Part shown: piece by piece, positions 35,820 through 46,224 of the stretch
Layout: the number at the start of each line of letters is the position of its first letter
How positions within the stretch are numbered: the stretch's first letter is position 1
Assembly: GCF_900142565.1 (NCBI RefSeq)
Contig: NZ_FRBH01000005.1
Coordinates: 124,001 to 188,000, forward strand
From: Chishuiella changwenlii
GTDB lineage: Bacteria; Bacteroidota; Bacteroidia; Flavobacteriales; Weeksellaceae
Direction of reading: 5' to 3'
DNA: 64,000 nucleotides
Notes under the pieces: generated by a model
Databases searched by the model: none
What the model was told of the DNA's origin: nothing
What the model saw: the letters and a program-made list of their open reading frames with translations, nothing else
Made by a program: the position numbers and the translations under genes

Positions 35820-36120
35820 ATACATCTATTTGAGAATATAAATTATTTATCTCGTTTATAGAAGCCTTAATCTTATCAATGATTTGACCTATATTTTCAA
35901 TTTCTTTTGCTGTCTTTAAATCAAATTGTCCTGTTTCTGTATATAAGCTTCCAGCTAATAATATTTTTCCAGGTTCATTAATATTTGTTAATTGAAAATT
36001 AATTGCCTTAGGTTTTTCATTATTTTCATAATTAAAAGCATAAGCAACTTTAAGTTCATCAGTAATATCTTCACTAAGTATTTCAGATATTGATTTTTGT
36101 TTTAAATTAAATTTTCCCAT
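35815..36120 (-). CDS. Hypothetical tail-region protein
   Basis: 101 residues, soluble, ending in a helical stretch (KEIENIGQIIDKIKASINEINNLYSQI) that could form a coiled coil. It sits between the tail tip protein and the lysis cassette, where small tail accessory or tail-fibre chaperone genes often lie. Function not recognised. Confidence 0.6.
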   Translation of the reverse strand: MGKFNLKQKSISEILSEDITDELKVAYAFNYENNEKPKAINFQLTNINEPGKILLAGSLYTETGQFDLKTAKEIENIGQIIDKIKASINEINNLYSQIDVS

Positions 36121-36123
36121 TAT

Positions 36124-39100
36124 TTATAAATTAGTCATTACTATAATTCTATTTAGTCTTTCAACACCATTTTCAATATATACTATTGAAATAGCAGGTT
36201 TAAGTGAGCTTGAATCTTGTTCTAATGGACCATAATTTTGCAAATACCAGCCATTAGGTATATTTAAGGTTCTGGAAGTGTTATTTGATTTATAGCCATT
36301 ATACTGTTGCCAATCTGCATTTGAAGGAATTGTTCCATTGAAATACTCCCAACATTGATAATTAAGCTTAGATTGTTCTATAGTATAAATTCCATTAGAT
36401 TGAGTTATTAATGGAGTTAAGTAAACTCTTATTTGATCATCTGTAGCGTTTAAATTTGTAACTGGTACTTGAAAGAACTTTCTTTCAGACCAACTTTCTT
36501 GAGAATAAGCAACGTTAACTAATCCACGGTTTGGGTCAAGTTTAAACATTAAGTAACCGTCTTTATGATAACCATTCATTGCAAATACACCATTCTCTAA
36601 ACCGAATTTAAAAGCTATTTGCCCATTAGGATGATAGAAGTTCATAGTACCATCATCCAATGTATTCCATGCTGCTTTATTTCTGTTTTGAGCAGTTCCA
36701 CCTGCCCAAAGTCTAACAGACTTTGAACCACTCTCATTTAATCCACTTAATCCTGCGTTTGATTGAAATTCAGAACCAACCATTAAAACACCTGTTGCAA
36801 TCACATTTTGATCTATCGTAGTGCCTAGAAAAGAAGTTACTCCATCAATCCTTTTCATTGTATTATCTAGTTCAGTAATTTGTTTTTGAACATCTTCTGG
36901 AGCTGGACTCCAATCTGTAGCCTTATTTCCTTTTTCCAACTTTATGCCATCTAAGCAAAGCCAATTCATTGTAAAAGCATCAAATCTTACATATAATGTT
37001 TTAGCATTACTTGGTGTAGTAAATTTAACAAATGTTCTTTTTATACCCCAATCATAAGAAAGTTGAGTTGTTTCTGTAATTGGCATAGCTTCATATCCAT
37101 TATCATAAATAAAACTTATTTGCAGGTGATCGGAACTAAAAGGAAGAATATAATTGAAAGAAAGTATATAATCAGATGATTTTTCAATTTCAATTTTTTG
37201 AAGACCAAAATAAAAAAAATAGGTTTGTGCATTGTTGAATGCTACTAAAAATTTACTACCATATTTTGGTAAAATACCTCCATAATTTGAGGTTCTTTCG
37301 AAATTAACATTATGAAGATCAATAAAGTTGTACTCATTCTCAAAACTGCTATTCTCAATTAAATTCCTTCCTCCGATTTCAATTGAATCTCTAACTTGAT
37401 TAAAAGCTGGAGAATCATTTGTAAACGTTATTTTACCACTTATTTCACCAGTATCTAAATCAAAATAAGTGTTTCCTCCTCCACTCGATTCAATTCTACC
37501 CGCTTTGATAAACCTTCCAGAAACAGTAGAAAAACCATACATTAAAGAAACTTCTCTTGCTTTAATTTCATTATCATAAGAATTAACTATTCCAATTAGA
37601 AAATAATAGTAATTTCCTTGATCAACTGTGTACTGAAATTCAGTAACATCAATTATTCCAATTGAATTATCTTTATTACATCTTGCGTAGATGTAGTAAG
37701 GTTTATTTGCTTCAAGATTTTTCGTACTTGCGCCTATTTGCCAATCTCTTATATTTTCTTCAATCGTAAAATGAACAAGAGTACAACTTGACCATCTTAG
37801 GATATTTGGATTTCCATTTATATTAGGTTCAAAAAAAGAATCAATTAGATTAAATTGCATAGACTTTGCTCCAACTTGTAAATGTGTAGTCTCAATTGAA
37901 TTTGGTTTGATTTTTTCCGTATAATAATCACCTTCAACATCAAAAACCATGTTAAGAACCTCTTGTGCGTCTTTCCAATTTCTACGAGCTTTTGCTGGAT
38001 TATTAAGGTCGTTAATCTTAATAATGTTGTTTATATTCTTTATTTCACCAGCAATAGTTCCAGAAACAAGATTTGAAACTTTTGAATCTGATAATACAAG
38101 TTTATAATCAAATGGATTTCTTAAATCCCTTTCAATTGATTTTATTCTTATAAATCGATTTATACCAAAATCTTCATCAATTACCTTGATGAAATCTCCT
38201 ACTTTGAAAAACTCTATTACAGTTTCATTTAATTGTCTTTGTAGGTATAATGTATCAATATCCATTGAATATTGAACATTTGGTTCAAGTTTATCAGATA
38301 GATATTCATTTGCTTTTTGAAGCAATTCATTTTCAGTATTATCAACATACGTTTGTGGCATTTGAATATTTAAAATAACATATTCATCGCCTGGGGTAAT
38401 TCGAAAAGCATTATTATCTTTAGATGGAAATTCATAACCATTTTCATCTGCAAACTTTATGATATGAAATTCTTTATTAGAATGGTTGTAAGCGTGAACA
38501 TCAAATTCATATCCAGCCAATGCACCAGTATTAAAATGAATTTTTGCAGCAGATCCTGCGATTAAATACTTAGTTCCATTTTCATCCTTTTCGTTTAAAT
38601 CAAAATCCATTGAAGAATCAGAGAATTTATAAGGAGAATCAGAATTAATAGATGCAACTATTCCTATTCTTTTCGGATAAATATCATCAAATAATTTAAC
38701 CGCTTCATAAATCCCAAAACGCTGAATTGCATCAGCACTTTCAATATAAGAATTAGGTTTGTTCTTTCCTGGTAACACTAATTTATTCGAACGATAAGAA
38801 GTTCCTAAATTTTGATCAGAACCATAAACTTTTAATCTTGTAATAATATCTGAACTATCAACTTTTTCACGAATCAAATTATAAAGCCCTTTATTAAAAC
38901 CTACTTTAAATTCAAGAGGAATTTCTTCTCCTACTTGTAGAAAATTAATTTTATTTAAACCATTTTCATCTGTAGAAATTGTAAAATCAGTATCATATTC
39001 ATCACATAACTTCTGTAAAACCCCTAAGCAATTATCTTCTTCTGAAAATGTAATAGTTTTTGTTTCTGTACCTTCAGTAATTTCACCTAAACCCCACTTA

Positions 39101-39507
39101 TCTGTAAATACACGATTAGCGTTTTCAATTAAAACTCGTGCGAATAATTCTAAATCAGCTGTTAATGTTTCTCCATAAATTGCTGATCCAGTAGTATCAA
39201 TATTTACATCATAAGAAGCACGACGAAGGTCATACATTACTCCTTCGAATGTTGCAGAATATTGATATTCGTTTCTGCTGTTCTTTTGATATCTAGGAAT
39301 TTGATTTAAAGTATATTTCCTACCTAAGTAATAAAATGTATCACCTATTTTAAAATCATGAAAATTTCTACTTGTTATATCAATATCAATAGTATCATTA
39401 CTTCTTAATTCCGTTTTCTGAGAAATAGAATTAATTATTCTAAAGGCTGCACGATCTTCAAGCAAATACTCTTCTCCATTTGGTCTAATAACTAATATTT
39501 GCTCCAT
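36124..39507 (-). CDS. Phage tail tip / tail-associated protein
   Basis: 1127 residues. The N terminus (RPNGEEYLLEDRAAFRIINSISQKTEL) and the section to about residue 430 look like the gp27/Tal-type hub domain with OB-like strands. The C-terminal half has a carbohydrate-binding-like segment (GGRNLIENSSFENEYNFI, about 700-870) and a fibre-like end. It probably forms the tail tip and touches the host surface. Its start overlaps the end of the distal tail gene by 16 nt, the usual Dit-Tal order. Confidence 0.8.
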   Translation of the reverse strand: MEQILVIRPNGEEYLLEDRAAFRIINSISQKTELRSNDTIDIDITSRNFHDFKIGDTFYYLGRKYTLNQIPRYQKNSRNEYQYSATFEGVMYDLRRASYDVNIDTTGSAIYGETLTADLELFARVLIENANRVFTDKWGLGEITEGTETKTITFSEEDNCLGVLQKLCDEYDTDFTISTDENGLNKINFLQVGEEIPLEFKVGFNKGLYNLIREKVDSSDIITRLKVYGSDQNLGTSYRSNKLVLPGKNKPNSYIESADAIQRFGIYEAVKLFDDIYPKRIGIVASINSDSPYKFSDSSMDFDLNEKDENGTKYLIAGSAAKIHFNTGALAGYEFDVHAYNHSNKEFHIIKFADENGYEFPSKDNNAFRITPGDEYVILNIQMPQTYVDNTENELLQKANEYLSDKLEPNVQYSMDIDTLYLQRQLNETVIEFFKVGDFIKVIDEDFGINRFIRIKSIERDLRNPFDYKLVLSDSKVSNLVSGTIAGEIKNINNIIKINDLNNPAKARRNWKDAQEVLNMVFDVEGDYYTEKIKPNSIETTHLQVGAKSMQFNLIDSFFEPNINGNPNILRWSSCTLVHFTIEENIRDWQIGASTKNLEANKPYYIYARCNKDNSIGIIDVTEFQYTVDQGNYYYFLIGIVNSYDNEIKAREVSLMYGFSTVSGRFIKAGRIESSGGGNTYFDLDTGEISGKITFTNDSPAFNQVRDSIEIGGRNLIENSSFENEYNFIDLHNVNFERTSNYGGILPKYGSKFLVAFNNAQTYFFYFGLQKIEIEKSSDYILSFNYILPFSSDHLQISFIYDNGYEAMPITETTQLSYDWGIKRTFVKFTTPSNAKTLYVRFDAFTMNWLCLDGIKLEKGNKATDWSPAPEDVQKQITELDNTMKRIDGVTSFLGTTIDQNVIATGVLMVGSEFQSNAGLSGLNESGSKSVRLWAGGTAQNRNKAAWNTLDDGTMNFYHPNGQIAFKFGLENGVFAMNGYHKDGYLMFKLDPNRGLVNVAYSQESWSERKFFQVPVTNLNATDDQIRVYLTPLITQSNGIYTIEQSKLNYQCWEYFNGTIPSNADWQQYNGYKSNNTSRTLNIPNGWYLQNYGPLEQDSSSLKPAISIVYIENGVERLNRIIVMTNL

Positions 39508-40130
39508 AAGATATCTGCATTAGTTTGGAATTGTGTAATAGCATCTAAATCACCCATTATAATCGGATAATAAACATTTTCATCTAAATAAGTATGAGTA
39601 TAATTTTGATTTGATGAAGTTGTGTATTGTTCTACTCCATCACCCCAATTAATTACCATAACTTTATTGGAAGAAATAGTAATAGTTGTTGTCTTAGATT
39701 TTGATTGTAAGATCCTTTTAACAGGGAAATTTTCAATTAGATTTAACGTAAAAGTTGCTACAGCATCAGAATCATTATATATAAGATTAGTTTCTGCTGA
39801 ATTATCCCTAAAAACTTGACATTCCATTCTTAGACTATCAACGATTACTGATATGCGTCTACTACCCTTTTTGTCAATTTCGTTCAAAAAAGCATTATAT
39901 TTTTCAATCGTTTCTTTTAATGATTTTGCGTGAACAAAACAAGAAATTGAAATTGTTCGCGAATCTTTAAATCTATTTTGTAAATCCACATCAAAACCAT
40001 GTTCATCGGACCAGTCTTTTTTAACTCCTTCCTTAAATTTCGTTTTGTCGAAAATCCCAGAGGAATCAGAAACTAAAACATTGTAATTTTTGAAAGATAT
40101 ATTATCTAATAAATAAACTACTGCTGCCAT
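39492..40130 (-). CDS. Distal tail (Dit)-like protein
   Basis: 212 residues, rich in beta strands (VYLLDNISFKNYNVLVSDSSGIF, RTISISCFVHAKSLKETIEKYNAFL), resembling the phage distal tail domain. A second half (MVINWGDGVEQYTTSSNQNYTHTY) looks like a PKD-type beta sandwich. It lies between the tape-measure side and the tail tip gene. The assignment rests on position and general pattern. Confidence 0.65.
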   Translation of the reverse strand: MAAVVYLLDNISFKNYNVLVSDSSGIFDKTKFKEGVKKDWSDEHGFDVDLQNRFKDSRTISISCFVHAKSLKETIEKYNAFLNEIDKKGSRRISVIVDSLRMECQVFRDNSAETNLIYNDSDAVATFTLNLIENFPVKRILQSKSKTTTITISSNKVMVINWGDGVEQYTTSSNQNYTHTYLDENVYYPIIMGDLDAITQFQTNADILWSKY

Positions 40131-40654
40131 TATTTAAATGTTTTAGTTTTCTTTTTAACTATTTTTACATAGCTATCATCAAGTTGTTTAAAACTAACCT
40201 TTGCTCCTTTATAGACGTTTACACAAACTTTAGAACTATCATTTGCAATTACTTCTAAATCTACATCGTCAAAAATATCAACCATGATAAAAGCAGAGTC
40301 TTTAGCAACTATTTTAGCTTTAGTTTTATCTCGTAAAAAAACTTCAGAAACCAAATATTGATTACCTATTAGATTAAGTCTTGAATCACCTAAACAAACT
40401 ATCTTTTTTACATTTTCTAGTATTGGATTATCGTCTAAGAAAATACCTTTATGTTCCATGTGACCTTTTAAATTTCTTCTAAAGAAATCATTCGATAAAA
40501 ACTCTGTTGAAAAAGAAAAGTCTATACCTTCAATATACATATCAAGTAGTTCATCTACATTAACAGTATGATTAATTCTTGCAGCCCACTCTTCACAGAT
40601 ATCATTGTCAATTGCTCTTTTTAAAGCTTCTTTTTTTATATATTTAAAATCCAT
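40130..40654 (-). CDS. Hypothetical tail protein
   Basis: 174 residues. The C-terminal 90 are short hydrophobic repeats (NLIGNQYLVSEVFLRDKTKAKIVAKDSAFIMV) that suggest a beta solenoid. It overlaps the tape measure stop by 11 nt and abuts the Dit-like gene. No family recognised. Confidence 0.6.
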   Translation of the reverse strand: MDFKYIKKEALKRAIDNDICEEWAARINHTVNVDELLDMYIEGIDFSFSTEFLSNDFFRRNLKGHMEHKGIFLDDNPILENVKKIVCLGDSRLNLIGNQYLVSEVFLRDKTKAKIVAKDSAFIMVDIFDDVDLEVIANDSSKVCVNVYKGAKVSFKQLDDSYVKIVKKKTKTFK

Positions 40655-43600
40655 AACTTCTATTTTCTCCTAGTTTATCTACTTTATCAATTAATTTATT
40701 TAGCAAAGGCTCCATCATTCTTGTATTAGCATCTATATTGGCTAATCTATCAAGCTGCTGCATTAAAAATTTATTTGATAAATCACGTTGTTTATTTGCT
40801 TCTACAATAAGAAGTCTCATCGCATTTACTTGTCCAGCTACGATACTTGCAGTTTCTTGTGACATCCCTGAAATAGCACCACTTAAAGAATTTTCATTCG
40901 GGTCCATTTCTAAATCCTTGAATAAATCACTATACATTTCTAATGCTCCTGAAAAGTTTTTAGAAATCTCTTTTAAACGTTCCCTAAACTTTTCTTGTTC
41001 TTCCTGAGAAAGTCCATTAAACTCAAAATTACCTTCGTCATCACCGCCCATGTCTTTTTTTAGTTTATCTAAAGCCCCTTGTAGTTGCTTTTCTAAAAAT
41101 TCCTTTTTAAGTTGATTTAAAATTGCATTTTTAAGAACGTCATTAGCTACTTTTTCAAATGATTTAGCAGCATCTTCTCCTTTACCAAAAGCTTCTGCTA
41201 AAGCATCACCTAAAGTATTTGCTAAATCCTTTGCATTAGTTTGTAAAATGTCTTGTGCTAAAGAATCAAGTAAATCTTGTTTGGATTGATCAAGTTCAAT
41301 AATTGCTTGTTGCCATTCTTTAATCTTACCTTGATCTGTCTTTTTACGAGACTGTTCAGTTTTAATCATTTTACGATACTCCTCTTGTTGCTTGGTAAGG
41401 TTATCAAGCATCGTTCGCTGATTCTTGTAAGTATCACCACCAAGAGCTTTGTCAGTTTCGTATTGAAGATTTTTAAATGATCGTGCTAAATCATCAACAG
41501 CTTGTTGGTAACGTTTAATTTGACGTTGTTTCTTCTTGTCATTAAAGTTTAGAACTGATTTAACAGCTTTCGCTAGACCTTGAATAATTTTAACAGGATC
41601 TTTACTTGCAATACCTTCTGCTATATCAGCACCAGCATTAAATAAATCAGCTCCTAACTGAACAGCATCTTTTGTTGAATCCGAAACATTAATACCTAAA
41701 TCTTCAGCAAGACTTAAAGTTTCATTAATAGCTCCTTGAATACCACCAATCAAACCTCGAATACTATCTAAACTTACACTACCATCAATGTCCTTAAAAC
41801 CTTTTTTAACCCCCTCCTTAAAAACATTAAAAGAGTCTATTAAATTATCAAAAGGATTATCCTTTTCTAGTTTTTCTTTAATTCCTTTAAACTGATCTTG
41901 ATAAGCTTTTTTATCTTGTTCGCTAAGTTTTGAATTGGGATTATTTAACTCAGTTCGTATTTGGTCAAGAATTTTACGTAATTGAGTTCCAGACTTATTG
42001 GAATAATCTCCAAATATTTGAATCCAACCTTTTGACTTCTTTAAAATCTCAGAATCTACTGCACCAACAGCTTCGATTTGCTTATTCTTTATCTCCTTAA
42101 TTACATTTTCGTATTGAGTAATTGTTTCTGGAGAGACAGAACCAGTTTTATTTAATTCTTTTTGCAAGTTTTCTTGCATTCGTTTAATCTCACGATTCGA
42201 ATCATCAATAATCTTTTGTTTTTTCTGCTCTAAAGTTTGATACTTCTTAAGAATTTCATTTACATACTTGTCATTTGTTGGAGTGTCTTCTAAAGCTTCT
42301 GTACGTTTAGTTTCAACTTGTTCAATAGCAATGACAATCTTTTGTTTTTCAATATCATCTTTTGCTTTTTCAAGCTTATACTTTAAAAGTTCAATTTCAG
42401 TATCAAACTTTTTATTTATAGTATCTAAAGGATTGAATTCTTCTTTTAAAGTATCAATTAATGACTTTGCTGCATCATCAGCTTTCTTAATGTTTTCAAT
42501 TTCTTTTTCATCAAGGAATTTGAATTTTTCCTGTTCGATTGGATTTGATGAATTAGCGAATTTTTGCTTTTCTTCTTGAAGTAAACCAATAATCTTTAAA
42601 AGATTTTCAGAAGAATCTATTTGTTCATTTATACCATCTTTATACTTATCAAAAGCGTTGTAAGAAATTACTTTTTGAAGTTCGTCATTTACATACTGCA
42701 ACTGACCAACTTGTGCTTTGGTTTTGTTAGTTACGTTAGCTAATTGTTTTTGAACATTACGTAAGTACTCTTCGTAGTTAGCACCTTTACCTTTTATGCG
42801 TAAAGAAATAGCTTCGGCAGCAGATAAAAGTACTATATCTCCAGAGTTTATGTAATTCACATAACGGTCGTACTCGTCCTTCATTCCTTGTACTTGCTTT
42901 TTGAAAATCTCTACGGGATCATCTGATTTTTTTGGAGTTTTTGGTTTTTTAGGTTTATCAGATTTAGTTTTAGTCGTTTCCCAAGCTTTTAAAGCATTAT
43001 TTGCCCCATCAATAACCTTTTGTAAATCCTGCCACTCTTTAGTGTCTTTTTTACCAATACCTAGATCTCTTTGTTTTTGCGTAGCTTCATCACGAATTAA
43101 TGACCAATCGCTGTAATTTTTATCTCCATAAGCCTTTCCAATAGTTTTATTTAGTTTATCATCTATGTCGTATAACTTACTATAAGCTTCTGTTAATTGA
43201 AAATTAAGTTTTGATATATCCCATTTAGCAAATGCTGAAGCAACTAAATCGGCAGCATTTTTACTGTCAGCTTGTTGTTCATTTACTCTTCTTATTTCAT
43301 TTACTTTATTCTGCAATTCTTGAACAATACCTTCGTAATAAGACTTTTGTTCATCTAAAGTCATGTTGGAGATTTTTTGTTCCTCCTCAACCTTTCTTAC
43401 ATGAGTGGCTTGCAGATCGTATTCACCTGTTAAATCTTCTAATTTTTTATATAAAATATCTAAAACCGAACCTGAAGAGGCTCCCGATTTATTAGCGTTA
43501 TCAATTTGGTTTTTAACAGACTTAATTTGCTTTTCTATGTCAACTAAAGCTTGTTTCTGAGAACTTAAACCTTTTTCATCATAAGAAGCATTCAATAATT

Positions 43601-44948
43601 TTCTAAGCTCAGTTAAATCCATTGTCGCAATTTGTTCTTGCGTAAGATTCTCTAAACCTTTTAATTTTAATGCTTGTAAAGCGTTATAAGCTTGTATTTG
43701 TTGGTAAACAGTTGCTGTTTCATCTTTCAAAGTATTGATGTACTCATCAGCTTTTTTCTTAGTTTCATCAAGCCCTGATTTTACCTTTTCTTGAGTTTTA
43801 TTATAAGCTTCTTGCGCTCTTTGTGCAGAAGTGGTATTATCAGATAATAAGTAATAAGCAGTTCCTAATGCGACAACACCAGCAATGATAATAGCGTAAG
43901 GATTAGCCATCATTACTGTATTTAAAGCGGTTTGAGCTGCTGTTAATTTTAAAGTCGCAACATATCTTAATGCTTGCATTGTTGTAACCCTTCCTTCTGC
44001 TGCGCCAATTGCTAAAGTAGTAGTCAATCTAGCTTGTTCAATCGTATTTAAAACAATTACTGCCGCTTTATAAGTTCCATAAGCTGCAACTAAAACAGCG
44101 ATAGTTTTTCCAATAGCTTGATAATTCTCAACAACAGTGGAAGCTCCGCTAATAACAGATGTGATAAAACCCTGCGAATCTTTTCCAATTTCGTTAAACA
44201 TTACTTCAATTTCATCTTGAAGCTTTGCAATTTGCCCTGGAATAGTTTTAGATTGTTCCTCCATCATATTGTAAAACAACCCTCCTTGTGAAGTTAAATC
44301 TTGTAATACTTTTTCAACTTCTTTGAAACCAACTTTTCCCTCTGAAACCATATCTGCAACAGCTGATTGAGCTACGCCCATATTTTTGGCAATCATTGCA
44401 ATCATTGGTACTCCTGCCTCTGTAAACTGTCTAAGGTCGTCACCCATAAGACGACCTTTTGCTCTTACTTGACCATATACAAGAATTAAACGAGAAATAG
44501 GAACACTTAATCCGCTGGATATATTACCTAACATTTCAAGTGTTTCCGTAAGATTTTCAGCTTCTACTTGGTAAGCTAACAACTGTTTAGCTCCTTGAGT
44601 AACCTCGCTAAATTGCATAGGAGTGTTCTTTGCAAGCTCAACCATTTCACTCATTAATGCAGTTGATTTTTCTTGCGATTGCAACATTGTTCTAAACGAT
44701 ATTTCAGTTTGTTCAAACTCTCCTCTTACTTGAACTAATTGAGTTATAAAACCTTTTGCAGCGGCGATAGAAAGGAAACTACCACCAAGAACAGCAATAT
44801 TACTCATCGAGCTTTGAACCTTGTTTAACTCATTTGCTGCGTATTCAGAAGTTCTTGCGAAATCAGCTCTAGTTTGAGCAAGAATTTGCTGAACTTGTTT
44901 ATTATCTAGTGTAAGGGTATATCCTAATCTTCCGTTGTTGATTTGCAT
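40644..44948 (-). CDS. Tape measure protein
   Basis: 1434 residues, the longest phage gene, as expected for a protein that sets tail length (very roughly 200 nm if 1.5 A per residue applies). The tape-measure domain is at about 60-270 (FEQTEISFRTMLQS, TPMQFSEVTQGAKQLLAY, LMGDDLRQFTEAGVPMI), followed by hydrophobic segments near 275-370 and long coiled-coil stretches. It follows a small chaperone-like gene. There is no lytic transglycosylase domain visible. Confidence 0.92.
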   Translation of the reverse strand: MQINNGRLGYTLTLDNKQVQQILAQTRADFARTSEYAANELNKVQSSMSNIAVLGGSFLSIAAAKGFITQLVQVRGEFEQTEISFRTMLQSQEKSTALMSEMVELAKNTPMQFSEVTQGAKQLLAYQVEAENLTETLEMLGNISSGLSVPISRLILVYGQVRAKGRLMGDDLRQFTEAGVPMIAMIAKNMGVAQSAVADMVSEGKVGFKEVEKVLQDLTSQGGLFYNMMEEQSKTIPGQIAKLQDEIEVMFNEIGKDSQGFITSVISGASTVVENYQAIGKTIAVLVAAYGTYKAAVIVLNTIEQARLTTTLAIGAAEGRVTTMQALRYVATLKLTAAQTALNTVMMANPYAIIIAGVVALGTAYYLLSDNTTSAQRAQEAYNKTQEKVKSGLDETKKKADEYINTLKDETATVYQQIQAYNALQALKLKGLENLTQEQIATMDLTELRKLLNASYDEKGLSSQKQALVDIEKQIKSVKNQIDNANKSGASSGSVLDILYKKLEDLTGEYDLQATHVRKVEEEQKISNMTLDEQKSYYEGIVQELQNKVNEIRRVNEQQADSKNAADLVASAFAKWDISKLNFQLTEAYSKLYDIDDKLNKTIGKAYGDKNYSDWSLIRDEATQKQRDLGIGKKDTKEWQDLQKVIDGANNALKAWETTKTKSDKPKKPKTPKKSDDPVEIFKKQVQGMKDEYDRYVNYINSGDIVLLSAAEAISLRIKGKGANYEEYLRNVQKQLANVTNKTKAQVGQLQYVNDELQKVISYNAFDKYKDGINEQIDSSENLLKIIGLLQEEKQKFANSSNPIEQEKFKFLDEKEIENIKKADDAAKSLIDTLKEEFNPLDTINKKFDTEIELLKYKLEKAKDDIEKQKIVIAIEQVETKRTEALEDTPTNDKYVNEILKKYQTLEQKKQKIIDDSNREIKRMQENLQKELNKTGSVSPETITQYENVIKEIKNKQIEAVGAVDSEILKKSKGWIQIFGDYSNKSGTQLRKILDQIRTELNNPNSKLSEQDKKAYQDQFKGIKEKLEKDNPFDNLIDSFNVFKEGVKKGFKDIDGSVSLDSIRGLIGGIQGAINETLSLAEDLGINVSDSTKDAVQLGADLFNAGADIAEGIASKDPVKIIQGLAKAVKSVLNFNDKKKQRQIKRYQQAVDDLARSFKNLQYETDKALGGDTYKNQRTMLDNLTKQQEEYRKMIKTEQSRKKTDQGKIKEWQQAIIELDQSKQDLLDSLAQDILQTNAKDLANTLGDALAEAFGKGEDAAKSFEKVANDVLKNAILNQLKKEFLEKQLQGALDKLKKDMGGDDEGNFEFNGLSQEEQEKFRERLKEISKNFSGALEMYSDLFKDLEMDPNENSLSGAISGMSQETASIVAGQVNAMRLLIVEANKQRDLSNKFLMQQLDRLANIDANTRMMEPLLNKLIDKVDKLGENRSYGF

Positions 44949-45163
44949 TATTGAAACATTTTTAAAATATCTGCTTGATTTTGTTCTGTTATCTTGATTG
45001 GTTTAGCTGCTTTAGAATCTTCATCTTTATCATCATAATCATATGAAGGAGCATCTGCCATTAATCTTTGAACCTTTGCCCAGCTAATTCCATTTTCTAA
45101 ATAATCTATAGTCCAGTTGAAATGATCACATATAGAAGCTCTTGTTCCGTATGTTGATCTCAT
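44948..45163 (-). CDS. Small tail assembly protein
   Basis: 71 residues, with WAKVQRLMADAP and an acidic linker (YDYDDKDEDSKAA). It stands directly before the tape measure gene, in the slot of the second tail assembly chaperone. The frame begins after an AAAGGAATG ribosome-binding region and is separated from the upstream gene by 5 nt, so ordinary re-initiation rather than frameshift fusion is likely. Confidence 0.65.
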   Translation of the reverse strand: MRSTYGTRASICDHFNWTIDYLENGISWAKVQRLMADAPSYDYDDKDEDSKAAKPIKITEQNQADILKMFQ

Positions 45164-45168
45164 TCCTT

Positions 45169-45690
45169 TTACTCTACTTCGTTTGGACTTATCGTCGTCT
45201 TTATCGACATCGTTACCGTAGAGTTTGTAAAATTTACTAGAGATTGATAGTTTAGAATTTCATTGGCTATTTCTTCCAATTTTATAGGTGTTAGATTATC
45301 AAACAAAACCTTCTTTAGACGCTTAAATTCCTTTTCAGAATAATCAACACCTAAAACAGCGATAGCAACAATATTTGCCATGTTATAAGCATTCTTTGCT
45401 GCTACAAGTTTCATTTCGTTAAAAGAATCAGTATCGTTGTTTTGCGAGAATTTCGAATTATCTAGATATAATTCAATTTGATATTTAGCCATTCTATCCA
45501 TTGTAGATAATCGTAAAGGATAGATTTTAAAAACTTCTTTTACTTTTTCTCTGATAGATTTATTTGTAGTGATAAGACCATAGAAACGCTTGACTTTGAT
45601 AGTCTTTTCTTTGAAATATTCAAGTTCAAAAGAATATGGGACATCATTTAAAATGTCTAATTCCTTTTTAGTAAGTTCTTTGTTATCCAT
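45169..45690 (-). CDS. Putative tail assembly chaperone
   Basis: 173 residues, soluble and mixed helix. Position after the tail tube and before the tape measure fits a tail assembly chaperone; family membership not recognised. It is the first gene of an operon led by late promoter module 2 (45708-45770). Confidence 0.6.
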   Translation of the reverse strand: MDNKELTKKELDILNDVPYSFELEYFKEKTIKVKRFYGLITTNKSIREKVKEVFKIYPLRLSTMDRMAKYQIELYLDNSKFSQNNDTDSFNEMKLVAAKNAYNMANIVAIAVLGVDYSEKEFKRLKKVLFDNLTPIKLEEIANEILNYQSLVNFTNSTVTMSIKTTISPNEVE

Positions 45691-45707
45691 TAGATATTTG
45701 CTTTATA

Positions 45708-45770
45708 CAAAAATCCGATGTAAGTATGAAGAAGTAAGTTTATTAAAGAGTGACTTAGGAAAAACTTAGG
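45708..45770 (-). promoter_or_regulatory. Late promoter module 2 (tail operon)
   Basis: Direct repeat CCTAAG-TTTTT-CCTAAG (minus strand of 45753-45770), then 37 nt, then GATTTTTG (45708-45715) at the -7 position, 17 nt before the start codon at 45690. Confidence 0.65.
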
Positions 45771-45918
45771 CACATCATTTTAAAGAAATAATGTTAAAAA
45801 CAAAACTTTAACATTTTAATAAAAATTTAAATATTAATTTTAGTTTACTATAAAACCAATATTAACTTTTAACTTATTAAAAATTATTTTTTGAATTTCA
45901 AATTTATTTTTTTATTGA

Positions 45919-45951
45919 AAAAAGGGTCTAGTGTAATGCTAGATCCTTTTT
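45919..45951 (+). terminator. Terminator in the 45.7-46.2 kb gap, first
   Basis: AAAGGGTCTAG / CTAGATCCTTT stem followed by T. It lies between divergent gene starts, where no gene end needs it; perhaps it ends a short RNA. Confidence 0.7.
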
Positions 45952-46097
45952 GTTTACAACATGATTTTAAATGATTTAAAGTGTTAAATATTATATTTTA
46001 ACAGTTATTATAAACTATTAATTATAATTTTATAACTGTATAACCCAATATCACTTTTTTTTAAAGTGTTTTTATAAAATTTTCAAATATTTTTGTT

Positions 46098-46137
46098 AAG
46101 GATTTAGTTATTTTACTAAATCCTTTTCTTTTTTTTC
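46098..46137 (+). terminator. Terminator in the 45.7-46.2 kb gap, second
   Basis: AAGGATTTAG / CTAAATCCTT stem followed by TTCTTTTTTTT, about 90 nt before the 46225 start. The 45691-46224 gap holds these two hairpins and late promoter module 2, and no protein gene. Confidence 0.75.
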
Positions 46138-46224
46138 TAATCTTAACGTTTAGGAAATAAATTTGATTTTTAATTTTAAAACTGTAAATAATAGACTAAC
46201 AACAACTAAAAATTATTATAAATA

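Noticed and set aside
44948-45690. Possible programmed frameshift between the two tail chaperone genes
   Set aside because: The first frame ends in TAA and the second has its own AAAGGA-ATG start 5 nt later; no slippery heptamer at the junction.
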